Assembly (NCBI GenBank): GCA_014529385.2
Contig: CM043955.1
Span: forward strand, 136,100,108 to 136,164,107
Origin: Adiantum capillus-veneris
Lineage: Eukaryota > Streptophyta > Polypodiopsida > Polypodiales > Pteridaceae
Length of the DNA stretch: 64,000 bases
Direction of reading: 5' to 3'
Shown: positions 1 through 11,699 of the stretch, piece by piece
Position numbering within the stretch: the stretch's first letter is position 1
Layout of the letters: each line of letters opens with the position of its first letter
Position numbers and translations under genes: made by a program
Notes under the pieces: model-generated
The model's input: only the letters and a program-made list of their open reading frames with translations
Databases searched by the model: none
What the model was told of the DNA's origin: nothing

Positions 1-867
1 ATCCCACATAGGGTAATTGTCCCCATCCAACCTGTCCTCAGAAGCAAACATCTTGAACACATCTGTGTATACGATGCTTGGGGGAAAAAACCTCCTAAAG
101 AGGGAAAAAATGCCCCGGCGGTCCTAGTGTGTTCACACACATCACTACCACATGTATACGGTAATAGTTGTAATTGCTTTGGAGTAACCATGCCCCCAAT
201 GCATAAATATATGTAGGGAACCGTGCTCCTAAAAGCCTTGCTTTCCCCCTCCGCATGATAGCACAAAGAGGTTACATGAAAGAGAGACTAGTTGACGTAT
301 TGCACAAGCCATTTTCTTGAGTATCTTATATGGAGCCTTGCTCCCGTGATGCATCTCATAGCATTGTCATACTTGAGATAGGTAAAAGAAAATTAGCCGT
401 GTTGATTATCGACCTTGTTGAGTAATATACAGATTAAAAGATTAAAAACATCTACAGTAATTGTAGACACAAAGCGTACCCAGATTTCCTAATATCGCTA
501 GCATCTACCCTTGAAATACCGTTGGGAAATGAGTTGAGCATGATCGTTTTTTATTGCATCGGATTTAGTAAACTGGTATAGGTGCCATGTCGCAAAACTT
601 TAAACTAGAAGAAAAATATGCCTACAGACTTCTTAGAATTGGAATCAATGATCGGCCTTGCCAATTACCTTTGTCTTACAAGTAATCAACCATGCCTAAC
701 TTGCTTTTACTACTAGGCAACCTTGCCTTGTCATTAAAATATTTGGACAGGTTATTCTTGTTGGACCTTGCTCCTTAATTCAGACATAGTCACCTCCCTT
801 GCACATATAAATTTTCAAGGGCAAAGTTATGATAGCCATACTACAAACTTTTTACACGTGCTTGATC
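1..867. other. no gene recognised; AT-rich flank
   Basis: No open frame with recognisable similarity is seen on either strand. The stretch lies immediately upstream of the coiled-coil relic that begins at 868 and could hold its leader or promoter. I found no TATA box, primer-binding site or LTR end that I could defend. Confidence 0.4.
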
Positions 868-2530
868 ATGTCGATGGGCGAGCCTTACTACCAAGCCTTA
901 CAGAGGGTAGCAACTGACATGTATAATGTGGTGATGCAAGAGCATGCACAGGATCAAAATGCAATCTTGACACTACCAAGCCTTGTAGAGGGTAGCAATT
1001 GACATGTATAAGGTGGTGATGCAAGAGCATGCACATGATCAAAATGCAGTCTTGATACTGCAAGGTGAGCTCACAAAAGTTTATGCCAAGCTACAAACGC
1101 TAAAAAATGAACAAGAGGAATTGATCATAGAGGCTCAAATTGTGAGGCAAGAAGCTCAAGAGTTAAGAAGTCAGTTACTCCCTCAAAAGCAAAAGTTAAA
1201 GCCCATGAAGAGATAGCAGCCACTAAACGGGCTATTGCAATACATAAAGAAGTAATTAAAGATCTGCAATCAGTCTTTATAGATGTCTTTAGCCAATTGG
1301 ATACATTGAAAAATCAATTGGCAATGACAAAAATATAGCTAGTGAGTGTTGAAGAAGAGCTACTGGCCCAACGTTGCATTGTAGATAAAATCAAAGCAAA
1401 TCCTCCGTTGACAAGGCTAGCAGAGACAAGTTCAACACCTTTTAATGCTAGCTCAAGGATTTTAGAGCTAGAGAGGGATGTTATAATCCAGGAGAGGATG
1501 CGGCAAGACACCACTACATCTGCTCTACTTAGAGAGGAAGCTCTCCAAGAAGAAAATGCTACCCTCAAAAAAGAGAATGAAGATCTGAAAGCACAAGTAG
1601 CTGCTCTCCAGGCAAAACTTGACTTCAAACAACCAAATTTCCCAGGCATTGGTGATCAAGGTGACGATGACTAGGGTAAACATGATAACACATAAAGAAA
1701 GATGCCAAACAGGGACCACAATAGACCCAGCAACAAGGGCCCTCCGTTCAAGCCACGCGGTCAACTATAAGCAGAGATCAGGGTAAGGGAATGCAACATG
1801 CTACCCAAGAGATCCTAGAGACTAGCAAGAGTAGCAGAAAGAACTGAGCCTGAGATAATAGCAAAAGAAGCATATAGACTAACAAAAGAGGCCATAGATG
1901 AAATGAGGGAGAGGATTGCAAGAACAAAAGAAGAGTGTTGGAAGAATTCCATGGAATGGGAGATCCTTCTTCTCCATTCCATCAATTTGCAACTCCTTCG
2001 ACCCACAACCATCAATGAAGAATGATATACCCTCTCTCTCCCCTATCCTTTGATAAAGTATGAATGCATTTGGAAGAAGGCCACCATCGAGCAAGAGATG
2101 TTGTCAGCTTAACCACAAGAGGGACAACCCAAATGGAGATTGGCATGGGTAAAAAGGATCCCAAATGGAGGATCCATATGATGAGAGTGCCAATGTCCAT
2201 AGAGAAGGATGTCATTTTTTGCCCAGTGTGCCTAGAGTGCGGACATGGATCCGACATGAAGCCATACAAAAACATTACCCCAATTGGCTAAACTACCCAG
2301 CTTTGCCATGACCCAAAGACAAACAAAGATTGGATGAAAAGCATATGCTCAATACTCTATATGAAAATCGTCAAAATGTATGAAGGATGTCAAAATCTCT
2401 CATGCTAAAAAAGATTTGTAAAATGATGGCTGCATGTATAACTATGTATCATAAACCATGGGTTGCAAAAACGCCATGAATGTCCTTCCTGGAAGGTAAC
2501 ATTGAAGAAGCTTTTTATATAGGATTCTTC
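868..2530 (+). pseudogene. decayed coiled-coil ORF, family CC, copy A
   Basis: I do not recognise this protein. The start is taken at ATG 868 (MSMGEPYYQALQRV). An 85-bp tandem duplication (888-1057) breaks the frame. It is followed by a glutamate/lysine/glutamine-rich segment (about 1004-1216) and a second one (1342-1674) with leucine-heptad spacing (EENATLKKENEDLKAQVAAL), which should form long coiled coils. After the coiled coil come a stop-riddled basic segment and a segment resembling IHMMRVPMSIEKDVIFCPV at about 2175-2230. The conserved tail, NWLNYP then RLDEK, is readable at 2283-2340 only after a frameshift, and MYHKPW follows near 2443. The same domain order recurs in copy B at 9416-11000, which shows that this was once a protein of several hundred residues. 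A gag-like or accessory protein of a non-autonomous retroelement is the best guess. A captured host gene is an alternative. Confidence 0.55.
888..1057 (+). repeat. 85-bp tandem duplication in CC copy A
   Basis: Two units of 85 bp (888-972 and 973-1057) share the run from the YYQAL codons through the MQEHA codons, with a few substitutions. Since 85 is not a multiple of three, the duplication shifts the reading frame and by itself inactivates the ORF. Confidence 0.8.
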
Positions 2531-2779
2531 ACGTTGAACACAACACATTTTGGGCCTGAAGTCAACGACATGAGAGTGCGCTAATTTGTGAGCTACCATG
2601 TAATGGAGGTCCTTTCAATAGACACTATGAGGCCATTTTCTCCTGAAGATAGAGCTTTAGCAATGGGATATCAAGAAGGATTACAAGAAAAAGCAAGGTG
2701 AAACCTCAAACAATGACCCTACATCCGCCACCAACCTCGATTCTGACTCATGTCAAGGATGACATGAAATAGGAGGGGA
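2531..2779 (+). other. 3' flank of CC copy A ending in a polypurine run
   Basis: A short readable piece (RALAMGYQEGLQEKAR, about 2650-2700) is followed by stops. Positions 2769-2779 read AGGAGGGGA and are followed by TG, which resembles the polypurine tract and 3' LTR junction of an LTR retrotransposon. No matching upstream LTR was found, so this stays a suggestion. Confidence 0.3.
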
Positions 2780-4640
2780 TGAGTTTTGGAAGATTCCAAC
2801 AAAGATTCTAGTTTATTGCATCCCTCATGTAATTGTAATGGCAATCCCAATTGATAGTGACATCTCTCCCACAACCTGTATCTGTTACCCAAATGTATTT
2901 TGAGGCCAAAAATGTGATTTCTGATGCGATTATTGCAAGCCTAGCTTTTGTAATGTAAAACTCGGAGCCAGGGTATGAAAGGCAACATGGTAAGTTTTTT
3001 TGAACAATCGTTTTCTATGAACAAATGAGCGGATAAGGATCTTCTCAGTACATCATATGCCATCTCTTTAGTACTGTGTATTTCAATTGCTTACACTGCA
3101 CCGCCCGGTTGTCGCATTGGAATTTTGAGGGCATCATTGTGTTTGTGTTGTCAAGCTCTACGTGTGGACATCTATATTGCAAGCGTCACGTGAGAATCGA
3201 TCGTCTACATCTAGGACCTTCCAGGTGATATTTCTCTATATCTAAGTGGAGTCCAAGTGTCATTTTGAAAGTTCGTCAATTGCACGCGATTCCCGGCACT
3301 TAGAAGAACCTAATAGGCACGGTTGAAATCCAAAAGTTGACTTGCATCTGGGAGCCAAAAGAAAATCATGTTTTTTTCCAATGTCGTATTGCAAGTTTAA
3401 CAACCCAAAACTATTCTATACAGTCTCAGTAAGTTGCTTATGAAGTTTGAAATCAGTCGGAGTTGAATTGCTCAAGGATTTTCATGTGGATAGGTGAGAG
3501 GACAAAAGAAGAGAATCAAAGATTTCAATAGATAGAGTGCACATCGATTGTCAAAGTGGAGTGTGTTTGTGTTTAAACAAGAGCCTAAAAACATCTTGGC
3601 GTGCCTCCATACCCTAGTTGCATCACTTGCTTCCCACGATTGACATTTTGTCTTGGTTTTATCCCTTTCAGAGATGTCATAGGTGTTGACCCTTGTGGAC
3701 CCCGAGACAACATTGCTCCACATTGAGCCTATAAATGGCCACTATCCAAGCTTGTAATTTCTCTCTCAATTCTAATGAATCAAGCAAGTTCATTTTCATT
3801 ATATTGAATACACTAACTCTAATCATTTGGCTCACACTCATCATTTGGCCTGCCACAACTTGCAGCTTTTATCCCATCTGCTACTCACACTGCTCCTTGA
3901 GAGACTGCAAGCCTTGTTTGCTGTATCATCATTTGGAACGCAATGCTCAGATCATCGTCCAACAGCTACTACAATGTCCTTGAGAGACTGCAAGCCTTGT
4001 TTGATGTATCATCATTTGGAACGCAGTGCTCAGATCATCGTCCCACCGCTACTACAATGTCCTTGCACAGACACAGTTACCTCTAGCCCACAACCTTGCT
4101 AATCACAACCCAAGGCTCACAAGCCTCGTCATTTGCTACCCGTTAACGCCTACAAACATTTCATCTCGTTGCAGCCTACGATTGAAGCTCCTGTTTTGCG
4201 TCGCCCGTTGCAAGCTCATCAACATAAAATATCATTCCTTGTCATCACCACACACGCCTATGCCTTCACAAACTCCACCCTATAATCCCATCACTACCTC
4301 ACCCTGCTTGTCAATGGCCTTGCAACCCTATTTTCAAGTTATTGAATTTTTTTGTTTTATCTTGGGATTTATTTTTATCAGCAATTGTTCTCACTTACCC
4401 TCACTCGATTGCTCCACCAAACCCAAGGGCACCTTCCCATGCTTCATTTTACTCCCTCCTTTTGGTGGCCAAGCCCATGAGCTCCCTCGACATTGGCATC
4501 ACACCTTGGCCTTGCACCCTCTTGAGTTCAGCTCCCAAAGCTCTCTTTCATTTAAGCTATTTGTTGGCTCTAAGGCCTCGGCTCCAAGGTATCAAAAGAG
4601 CACCCAAAGCATGTTCAAAGTAGCAGAACAACCGCATCTT
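2780..4640 (+). other. possible LTR-like, promoter-bearing block
   Basis: There is no coding similarity. The block follows a polypurine run and has a TATAAATG box at 3730-3737 in a context typical of a plant LTR. Downstream is a long C/T-rich, stop-poor stretch (3735-4640) whose ORFs have low-complexity composition and no recognisable domain. A tandem duplication sits at 3894-4059. Boundaries and identity are uncertain. Confidence 0.3.
3894..4059 (+). repeat. 83-bp tandem duplication
   Basis: Two adjacent units (3894-3976 and 3977-4059) are nearly identical. Each begins TCCTTGAGAGACTGCAAGCC, and a third partial start (TCCTTGCAC) follows at 4060. The block lies just downstream of the TATA box in the LTR-like stretch. 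Confidence 0.85.
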
Positions 4641-5270
4641 TGAAGCATTCAAGCATTTGGCCATAGCAATAAAGGCATGTGCATATGGTCTAGTATAATA
4701 GGGATTATTCTAAGAATATTCCCTCAAAATTTTCATCAAGGACCATTGCCTCTGAACCTCTGCCTAGGGGGCCACTGACCCCTAGACCCCCCAATCGGGG
4801 CAACTCACTGTGCCTCTAAGCCCCAAGGTTGGGGACCAATATTTTCTCCATACCATCCATGATGACAAATAAAGACCCCATTAGTGTGCAAGCTTGAATC
4901 CACCAAATATATGTGTATTATTGGCTTCTCCTCTATATGGGGACCTTACAAATTATGCAACATACATTATGGTGGGCAAAACTGATAGGTGGGCATAACT
5001 CGTACACTAACAAAGTCCTAGTGATTTGAACATGGATTCTTAGTCCTTATTAGCCTTTTAATTTGAGGCAAAAGAATTGTGCTTTGTAATCTACAAACTC
5101 TAATGCAGCAAACTAAAGTTCTTCAAAGATTTACTTTTCAAAATTGCTCACTTAATCAATGTAATGTTGACTCTTTAATTTTCAAGGCTCCATCACCCTA
5201 AAGAGGGTGAATTTCTAGAAGATACTTCACAGGCTCAACCTGGCATATATGGCATAGCTAAGTGGTTTCA
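4641..5270. other. non-coding; short GC-rich palindromes
   Basis: No gene is seen. Around 4765-4835 there are two compact inverted repeats: CTAGGGG/CCCCTAG with an 8-nt loop, and the palindrome CCCCAAGGTTGGGG. The rest is AT-rich and featureless to me. Confidence 0.4.
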
Positions 5271-5634
5271 AACACAAGTTATCAAACATTCCTTGCTTGA
5301 GGGAGGGCACATATTGTGCAAGAAAGAAAGCAAGCAATTGAAATTGTAGATATAAGCATTGAAGATAGAGAGATCACAGATGATGGAGCTGCAAAATTCC
5401 CAAGAGATATCTTTCATAATTCTTCTATTAAAAAAAAGGCTTGCATTGCACGAATGAAAAGTCAACAATTTTTTCCCCTTGAGGTTTTTACCTTGGGTCT
5501 ACAATTATATCATGTACGCTTCTATCGCATTTAAGGGTTTAGACATCACTCATGTCTCTAACATGTAGTAAGACTACCCTTTGCTTATTTTGCAAATAAA
5601 CCCCTATGTAAGTCATAAAGCGCATTGACTTAGC

Positions 5635-5975
5635 TGAATGAGAGGAACCAAAGCCCGCATACATTGCCACTGACCTCAAGGAGGAGGAAGAGCGGCTATT
5701 AATATCCACACTCAAAGAGTATAGAGATGTGTTTGCGTGGTCATACAAGGACCTTAAGGCTGTAGATTCAAGCAATTGTCAACATATGATACCCCTTAAG
5801 AGAGATGCAAAGTCTTGTATACAACATCCCTATACATGTAACAAAACCTTTGCTAAAAAGGTCAAGGAGGAGATAAACAAGCTTAAGGAAGCAAAATTAA
5901 TCTACGAGATTGAGCACACAGATTGGGTTTCACCGATTGTGGTAGTGCCCAAGAAAATGAGAAAAATAAGAGAAA
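5635..5975 (+). pseudogene. Tat/Athila-type Ty3 reverse transcriptase, N-terminal remnant
   Basis: In one frame the sequence reads EYRDVFAWSYKDLKAVD, then a CQHMIPL segment, then VKEEINKLKEAKLIYEIEH, and ends in DWVSPIVVVPKKM. This is the characteristic entry into RT of non-chromodomain plant Ty3 elements (the Tat/Athila group). The catalytic palm is absent because the copy is cut off at about 5958-5975 by an LTR in the opposite orientation. Upstream, 5316-5534 is open but unrecognised and may be the preceding protease/linker. Confidence 0.75.
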
Positions 5976-6558
5976 ATTAATGGAATGGATTAGTGTCACA
6001 CACACGCTAAACCTTATGTTAATCACGCATTGATCTTCATTGCATTCCCTACTAATGCTTGTAAGCACATCCTAATCATCACGAGCTCACTTAAGCTCAT
6101 GGGTTACGATAAGAGAGCGATTAGAGCAATCTATGCACGAATCTTAATCTACACACGAATGCACACAACACTATAGCCAAACACACAATAGGCAATCTAG
6201 CAATTAGAGGGTGATTAGTTCTTAATACACACAATCAAGACACCAATACACCACTTGAAGGAAAACCAGTTTGTGAAGAGAGTACATGTGGCTCCAAGAC
6301 TCCATCTCCATAGCCTCCTCCTCCTTCTTTTCTACTCTAGGTTTTCTCACAAAATGATATCTCCCCTTTCACATGACCTACAATTCACTTATATGCATAG
6401 GGTTTAAAAAACAAATGGCCGACCGCCCAAGGCACATAAAGTAGAATAATAGATACAATTTGCAACTCGTATAGAACCCCTAAACATATACATGGTAAAT
6501 GGAAAAATATGCTCATAGAGAAGAGGTAAACGATTACTGGTGTTGAATGCTACCAACA
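5958..6558 (-). mobile_element. 3' LTR of family L3, minus orientation, with polypurine tract
   Basis: On the minus strand the LTR begins TGTTGGTAGCATTCAACACC at 6558 and is preceded by a polypurine run (AGAAAGGGGGGAA, about 6571-6559). Its sequence matches 12721-13331 in inverted orientation along nearly its whole length, including the shared GAGGAGG-rich and ATTAAGAACTAATC segments. The lower end lies between 5958 and 5981; two alternative TG/CA ends are possible. It interrupts the Tat/Athila RT remnant. Confidence 0.7.
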
Positions 6559-6572
6559 TTCCCCCCTTTCTA

Positions 6573-7165
6573 AGCTTTGTCATCCCTGACAAAACCAAAG
6601 CAATGTGGAAATGAGTGAACGCAAATAACTATGAAATGCTACATTGCCATGAAGGACAAATAAATTGCACTTTGTTGAAATTAATTAATCAAGAGTTTTG
6701 GGCTTATGGATGAGTCTATCAATTAGTTAGCTATGACTAAGGGTTAAAACACTCACTCTAGCACTAGCTAAGTTTAGGAAATCTATATAAATGCAAGATT
6801 TCCGAATTGTGTCTTTTGACATTGATCAGCTAACTAACTCTCACAACTCCAAACAAAAGCTTGAATTTTGCAGTTGAAGCTCAATGGAAGTCTTTTTCAT
6901 GTCATTTTTTCCCCTTTTTTTTTCAACATTTATTCAAAATCATTTGGCATGTGTGCTTATTTTGTATGCCGGATCTCAAAGAAAAGCACCCACAATGGGA
7001 ACTCTCGCGGTGCATTGGTAAGGCTCTGGCTCCTACCCTTCATATTTGGCCTCGTCTCTACCAAGATCTCAACAAAGGTCTATCTCTACAAAGTGCACTA
7101 GTAAGGCTCTGGCTCCTAGATGGTGTGGATGATATGAATCTTGGAGTTGATTTAAGTCATGTTGG
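6573..7165. other. internal region of the minus-strand L3 element; no gene recognised
   Basis: AT-rich and without a supportable gene. A 24-nt phrase (roughly GCAYTRGTAAGGCTCTGGCTCC) occurs twice, near 7013 and 7097, spaced 84 bp. The stretch should be the 3' untranslated part of the element whose LTR is 5958-6558. Confidence 0.35.
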
Positions 7166-7745
7166 CTATGTAGAGGGTGTAGTCATTGGGTCTACTATAG
7201 GCTCAGTAGCAGTACTCTGAGCAGGGGAATAACATAGTCCACACAACAACATATAGGTAGCCTCGTCATAAATCCTCCTATAGGTATCCTGTAAGGAACC
7301 TGGTTGGGTAGCACTCGCCGTGTCATAAGGAGGGTACTCTCCAAATCTAACTTTCTTCGTCATATACATCTTTTGATCCTCAACAACATACAAGGGTCGA
7401 GTCTCAAACACGTCCAAAGATACAATCCGTGGTAGCTCAAAGGTGTCTGGGTAAACAAAGGGCTAGCGTGACATGCTATGGAATCTTCTTCATCATTTGT
7501 CTGTACGATGTACCAAAACCATCAAGAACATGATCTAGCAAGGTCAAATGTGCTTGGGCCCTAAGCATCTAAAAACGATGTGTCTGATAGTCTGTGGGCT
7601 GGAGCTGGATACTAGGTATCTACATGTGTGTGTATATAGGCCACATGTCCAACTCACCATGAACCCACAATAGTCTATCAAATAGAGCCTCTTGATCCAT
7701 GATAGCCAAAATCTGCCAATCTAGGTCGAATCTGGTGTGAAGGAG
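7166..7745 (-). pseudogene. broken minus-strand ORF, function unknown
   Basis: On the minus strand the frame opens with ATG near 7701 (MDQEALFDRLLWVHGELDMW), meets several stops, then reads on from about 7440 through LPRIVSLDVFETRPLYVVED to 7166. I do not recognise the protein. Position and orientation make it the likely ORF of the element ending in the LTR at 5958-6558. It could equally be older DNA into which that element inserted. Confidence 0.4.
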
Positions 7746-8292
7746 GTCTATATGTAAGTGCACTGGCTACTTTTTTGGAATTTGACAATCAAAGGCTAGC
7801 CAAGCACTAAGTTGGGGTCACTATGTGTGAACAAGCTCTAAAATTGTCTCTTTGTCCAAGTCGCGATAAAAAATCAGTCAATATGTCAAATCGGGCTCTA
7901 ATCATGTGCAAGCGTGTGAACAACGACTAAAATCAAGCCAAGTCAAGATCTCACGTGTGAATGGGCGCTAACTAGCATAACTTGGTCAGTATGAAGGCCA
8001 CAAATGAATCTCTACAGCAAATCAGAGGTCAAAGCAACAAACGGAGGCACGGAGAACCCTGCAAAATACCGAGAATCGTGCACTACAAACAATAAACGAT
8101 AAATATGCATACCTGGCAGATCCACAAGCACATAACCCAAGCTATACACGAACAGAGAAAAGACAGCGGGCGACAGAGAGTAGGAAAACCACGTACAGGT
8201 GCACCTCCTAGAGCGGAGTGCTACGCCGGCACGCTGAGAGAGAAGAGAAGAGAGGAGAGAAGAATACACAGACACTGGGTGCAATCTCCCCC
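7746..8292 (-). other. possible transcribed leader, minus strand
   Basis: The minus strand has a pyrimidine-rich stretch (TCTTCTCTCCTCTCTTCTCT-like, about 8265-8230) just downstream of a TATA box at 8331-8336. The 95-codon ORF at 8012-8299 has no recognisable domain. The pattern fits an LTR R/U5 or a 5' leader rather than a coding exon. Confidence 0.3.
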
Positions 8293-8337
8293 CGTGCAAG
8301 AGTGACCATTTCCCTCTTGCACGTATTTGTTTTATAG
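8293..8337 (-). promoter_or_regulatory. TATA box with adjacent 10-bp hairpin, minus strand
   Basis: CTATAAA is read on the minus strand at about 8337-8331. Eight bases downstream lies a perfect inverted repeat: CGTGCAAGAG (8293-8302) and CTCTTGCACG (8314-8323) with an 11-nt spacer. The hairpin would sit close to the expected transcription start. Confidence 0.4.
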
Positions 8338-8960
8338 ATTTCTTGAATGGTCAAATTGGTTACAAACTGGCCGGCCGATCATAAATGGCCAAAGCTCATA
8401 AAGAGCACTTGAATAATAAAATGTACATGAAATATGATATCCTTTTGCAATAGCTTATCTCGGTCAAGTCTTTTCTACCTGTCAGCTACGATAAATAATA
8501 AAATATCAATTCTATAACATACCTCTTTGTTGGAAAGCAACTGTCCTCAGTTGCGAAGATAAAAATCTGCAAACAATACTTCTCAAAAATAGTGATTAGT
8601 ATTCTGTGTTATAAACATGTCATAGTAGAAGAAAAAAATTATTAAACTAAATAGCATAGATTATGCTTGCCGTCATCCACATACTATCTATTTTAGTGTC
8701 GCATACCACTAGAATAAGCAGTATATGTCATACCCTGATGAATCAGGATATCATTGGTCACACTCATCATCATCATAATCAATTCTCATCAATCTCAAAT
8801 CCAATTTCATAAATAGTGTCGTGATAACCCACACAAAAAATCCGAGTCCAAATATCTACCAACATATATCCATTTCAAATCCAAAATCCAAAATCCCCGG
8901 GTAACAAAATCATGCCAGTTACAGCGAAGGCCAGCCACTGCAGCATGATTTTGTGATTGG
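8338..8960. other. no gene recognised
   Basis: AT-rich sequence without a supportable ORF or element end. Confidence 0.4.
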
Positions 8961-8962
8961 TG

Positions 8963-9121
8963 TTGCCTAAATCGGCGAATCTACACCAATGCTGCCTAAA
9001 TTGGCAAATCTGCATTGGGTATTGTGTAAAAACCATGAATCCGGAATGTATCAATGTGCTGCCTAAATCGGCGGATCTGTACTAGGACGAGTATCTACAC
9101 ACTGCCTAAATCGACGAATCT
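8963..9121 (+). repeat. four dispersed copies of a 20-bp motif
   Basis: A motif close to TGCCTAAATCGGCGAATCTG occurs at about 8965, 8992, 9060 and 9103, with irregular spacing of 27, 68 and 43 bp. The cores differ only by single changes (TTGGCA, TCGGCGG, TCGACGA). The sequence between copies is not repeated, so this looks like clustered binding sites or a degraded small satellite rather than a simple tandem repeat. Confidence 0.7.
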
Positions 9122-9415
9122 GTGTGTCCGTGACCAATGGACTAGGCAGGGCATTAAAAAAAAGTGAAAAATAAATGACCTGTTTGATATGAAAATTGGA
9201 ATAGATTGGAATGTGGAAGCATATACCAAAAATCTTAGCGATCATCGCACACCAACTGAGCTCATGTAAGTAGTGGTATGACAAGTCATCTCAGTAAAGA
9301 TTTCAATCAAAGTAAGTACGAGCCATGATATAAGAAACAAGTAAGAAAAGCTCCCTCTTCTAAAAGTAACCGGTGATATTCTTACTTATTGGAAGCTTCA
9401 GCCCAACAATAGATC

Positions 9416-11000
9416 ATGACCGCCCCTTATTATTAAGCTTTGCAAAGGGTGGCAGGTGATGGTAGTGCAAGAACACACTCAAGACATGAACACCATCTTA
9501 GCTCTACAAAATGAGCTAACAGAAGCTTATGCCGTTGAGCTGCACATATTGTGAAATGAGCAAGAAGAAATAATCATAAAGGTTCAAGTAGTAAGATAGG
9601 AAGTGCAAGAGTCCAAGACCCAACTACTACCGCAGCAACGGAAGCTAGAAAATGCTTATGAAGTCTTAGCTACAGTTCAAAGAGCCATAGATACACACAA
9701 AAGTGTGATAAAGTATTTTCAAGCATTTTTCAAGGACATGATAGAACATGCAAATACACTTGAGAACCACCTAACTATAGCGGAAGTGCAATTGGAAAGC
9801 CTAGAAGAGGAATTAATCGCCCAAAGAAGCATTGTTGAGAAATCAAGGCCAACGCTTGATTGACTCAACTTGCAGACACAGGTGCTACAAGTTCATATGC
9901 CAATGCCAGGATCATTGAAGTGGAAAGAGCTATTTGGGTTCAAGAATACATGCCACAAGACACCACAACAACTGCATTACCACGTGAATAAGATCTCCAA
10001 AAAGAGAATATAGCTCTCAAGAAAGAAAATGAAGACCTACGGGCCTTGGTGGCTGCACTTCAAGCAAAGCTCAACTACATATAGCCAGAGTTTACACAAA
10101 TGGATAATCATGGTCGTAATGACCATTGGGGCCATGGGTATACATAGAGAGAATCTAAAGGACAGCAAGGACAACCACAACCAGAGCAAAAAAAGTCTTC
10201 TTTTGAAGTAGCTTATACAGCACCACAGAGTGGTCAAAACACACACAAACAACAAGCTACCATGGACACAACCCAAGAAGCCCCTAAGACAAGCATTGCA
10301 CCAGGCAAGAGTAGGGGGCACAAGCAAGCCAACAGTGCCAGAAACTCTTGTTGAAAAGGCACGCAAGTTGATAGATATGTCCATCAACAAAATGAAGGAA
10401 TGAATTGCGAGAATAGAAGAAGAACACTGGAAGAGAGCACTGGGATGGGAGATTAGGATTCTACATCACTTGCCAACTACATTGAACAAAGACTAGTATA
10501 CTTGATCTCTCCCACTCCCATGATTCGGTTTGAGTGTCTTCGCAAAAAAGCTGCCATTGAGAAAGAGATGTCCGAAGCTCAACCCAGTGAGTAACAACCA
10601 AAATGTAGAATGGCATGGCTCGAAAAACATCTTGAGTGGTGAATTCACATGATGAGGTCGCCCACTCCACTTGAGAAAGATGTCACCTTCTGCCCAGTGC
10701 CATTAGTAAGGACTTGGAATCAACATGGGACACTACAAAAGAGGCATCACAACTGGTTGAATTACCCACCTTTGCCAGGTCCTAGAGACAATGAAAGATT
10801 AGATGAGAAAGATTATCCTCAGCACCCTCACTGGAATGGTAAAAACAGTATGAAGGTTTGCCCATATTTCCTATCAAATGCTCACGAGAGATATGTTGAA
10901 TGATGGCTGCATACATCATAATGTATCATAAACCATGGATCTCCAAAATCCCATGGCTATCATTCTTGGAGGGAAACAAAGGTTTGGTTTATGATCTCAT
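9416..11000 (+). pseudogene. decayed coiled-coil ORF, family CC, copy B
   Basis: Second copy of the family seen at 868-2530. The start is ATG 9416 (MTAPYY, stop, ALQRVAG). The best open block is 9603-9863 (LLPQQRKLENAYEVLATVQR, then LESLEEELIAQRSIVEK), a predicted coiled coil matching LRSQLLPQKQ and VEEELLAQRCIVDK of copy A. Further on come TALPRE, a stop, and IALKKENEDLRALVAALQAK in a shifted frame. The C-terminal domain is better preserved here: MMRSPTPLEKDVTFCPVPLV, HHNWLNYPPLPGPRDNERLD and PHWNGKNSMKVCPYFLSNAH (10649-10903), then MMAAYIIMYHKPW. No domain known to me matches. Conserved Cys, Trp and Pro positions suggest a folded domain after the coiled coil. Confidence 0.6.
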
Positions 11001-11699
11001 CAAGCAATTGCACAAAGAAATTCTACATGAAATATGCTCCTACTTCTTAAGCATAAGTAATAAGCAAAAAAGTCAAAAGACACATAAAAGCAAGATCTTG
11101 AGCATAAGATGAATGCAAGACATAAAGAAAGTGGTTTGGGAGATGGGATGCATTACATTTGTTGCTTGATGTCTCAATAGACTCCCATGTGAATGAAGCT
11201 TTCTACAACTCCAATGTACTACTACTTTGGAGAAATTTTGATGGGTCATGCTTCATACTTCACCCCACCAATATTGCCCCCAACTATGACAAAACCATGT
11301 TCTTCACCAAAAGAGGAAACATTACTCACCCTTATATGCTTGAACATATCCCCTTGTAAAAAATACATACTATCTAAACCATTTACCTTAGCTTCCACTC
11401 TCTTCAATGTGAGGCAAGGCATTGGGGCAATGGAGAAGAGACCATTAAACAATGCACATTATGCTCTCTACAAGTTTGAGTCCAAGTACCGCACGTTACT
11501 CACATTTGAACTTGCTTCCTTCACATTTTTAGCCCCATGAACTAGACCTACATACTTTCCTCACCTAGCCACGGTGTGGGTTCTCAATTGGAACTCTCAT
11601 CATCATGATCCTTGAGCATCGAGGGTCAGCCTACACATAGTACATCACATGTATCTCTAGTCCAATAGGTGTCATATTTGACCTTCAAGGATGATAATA

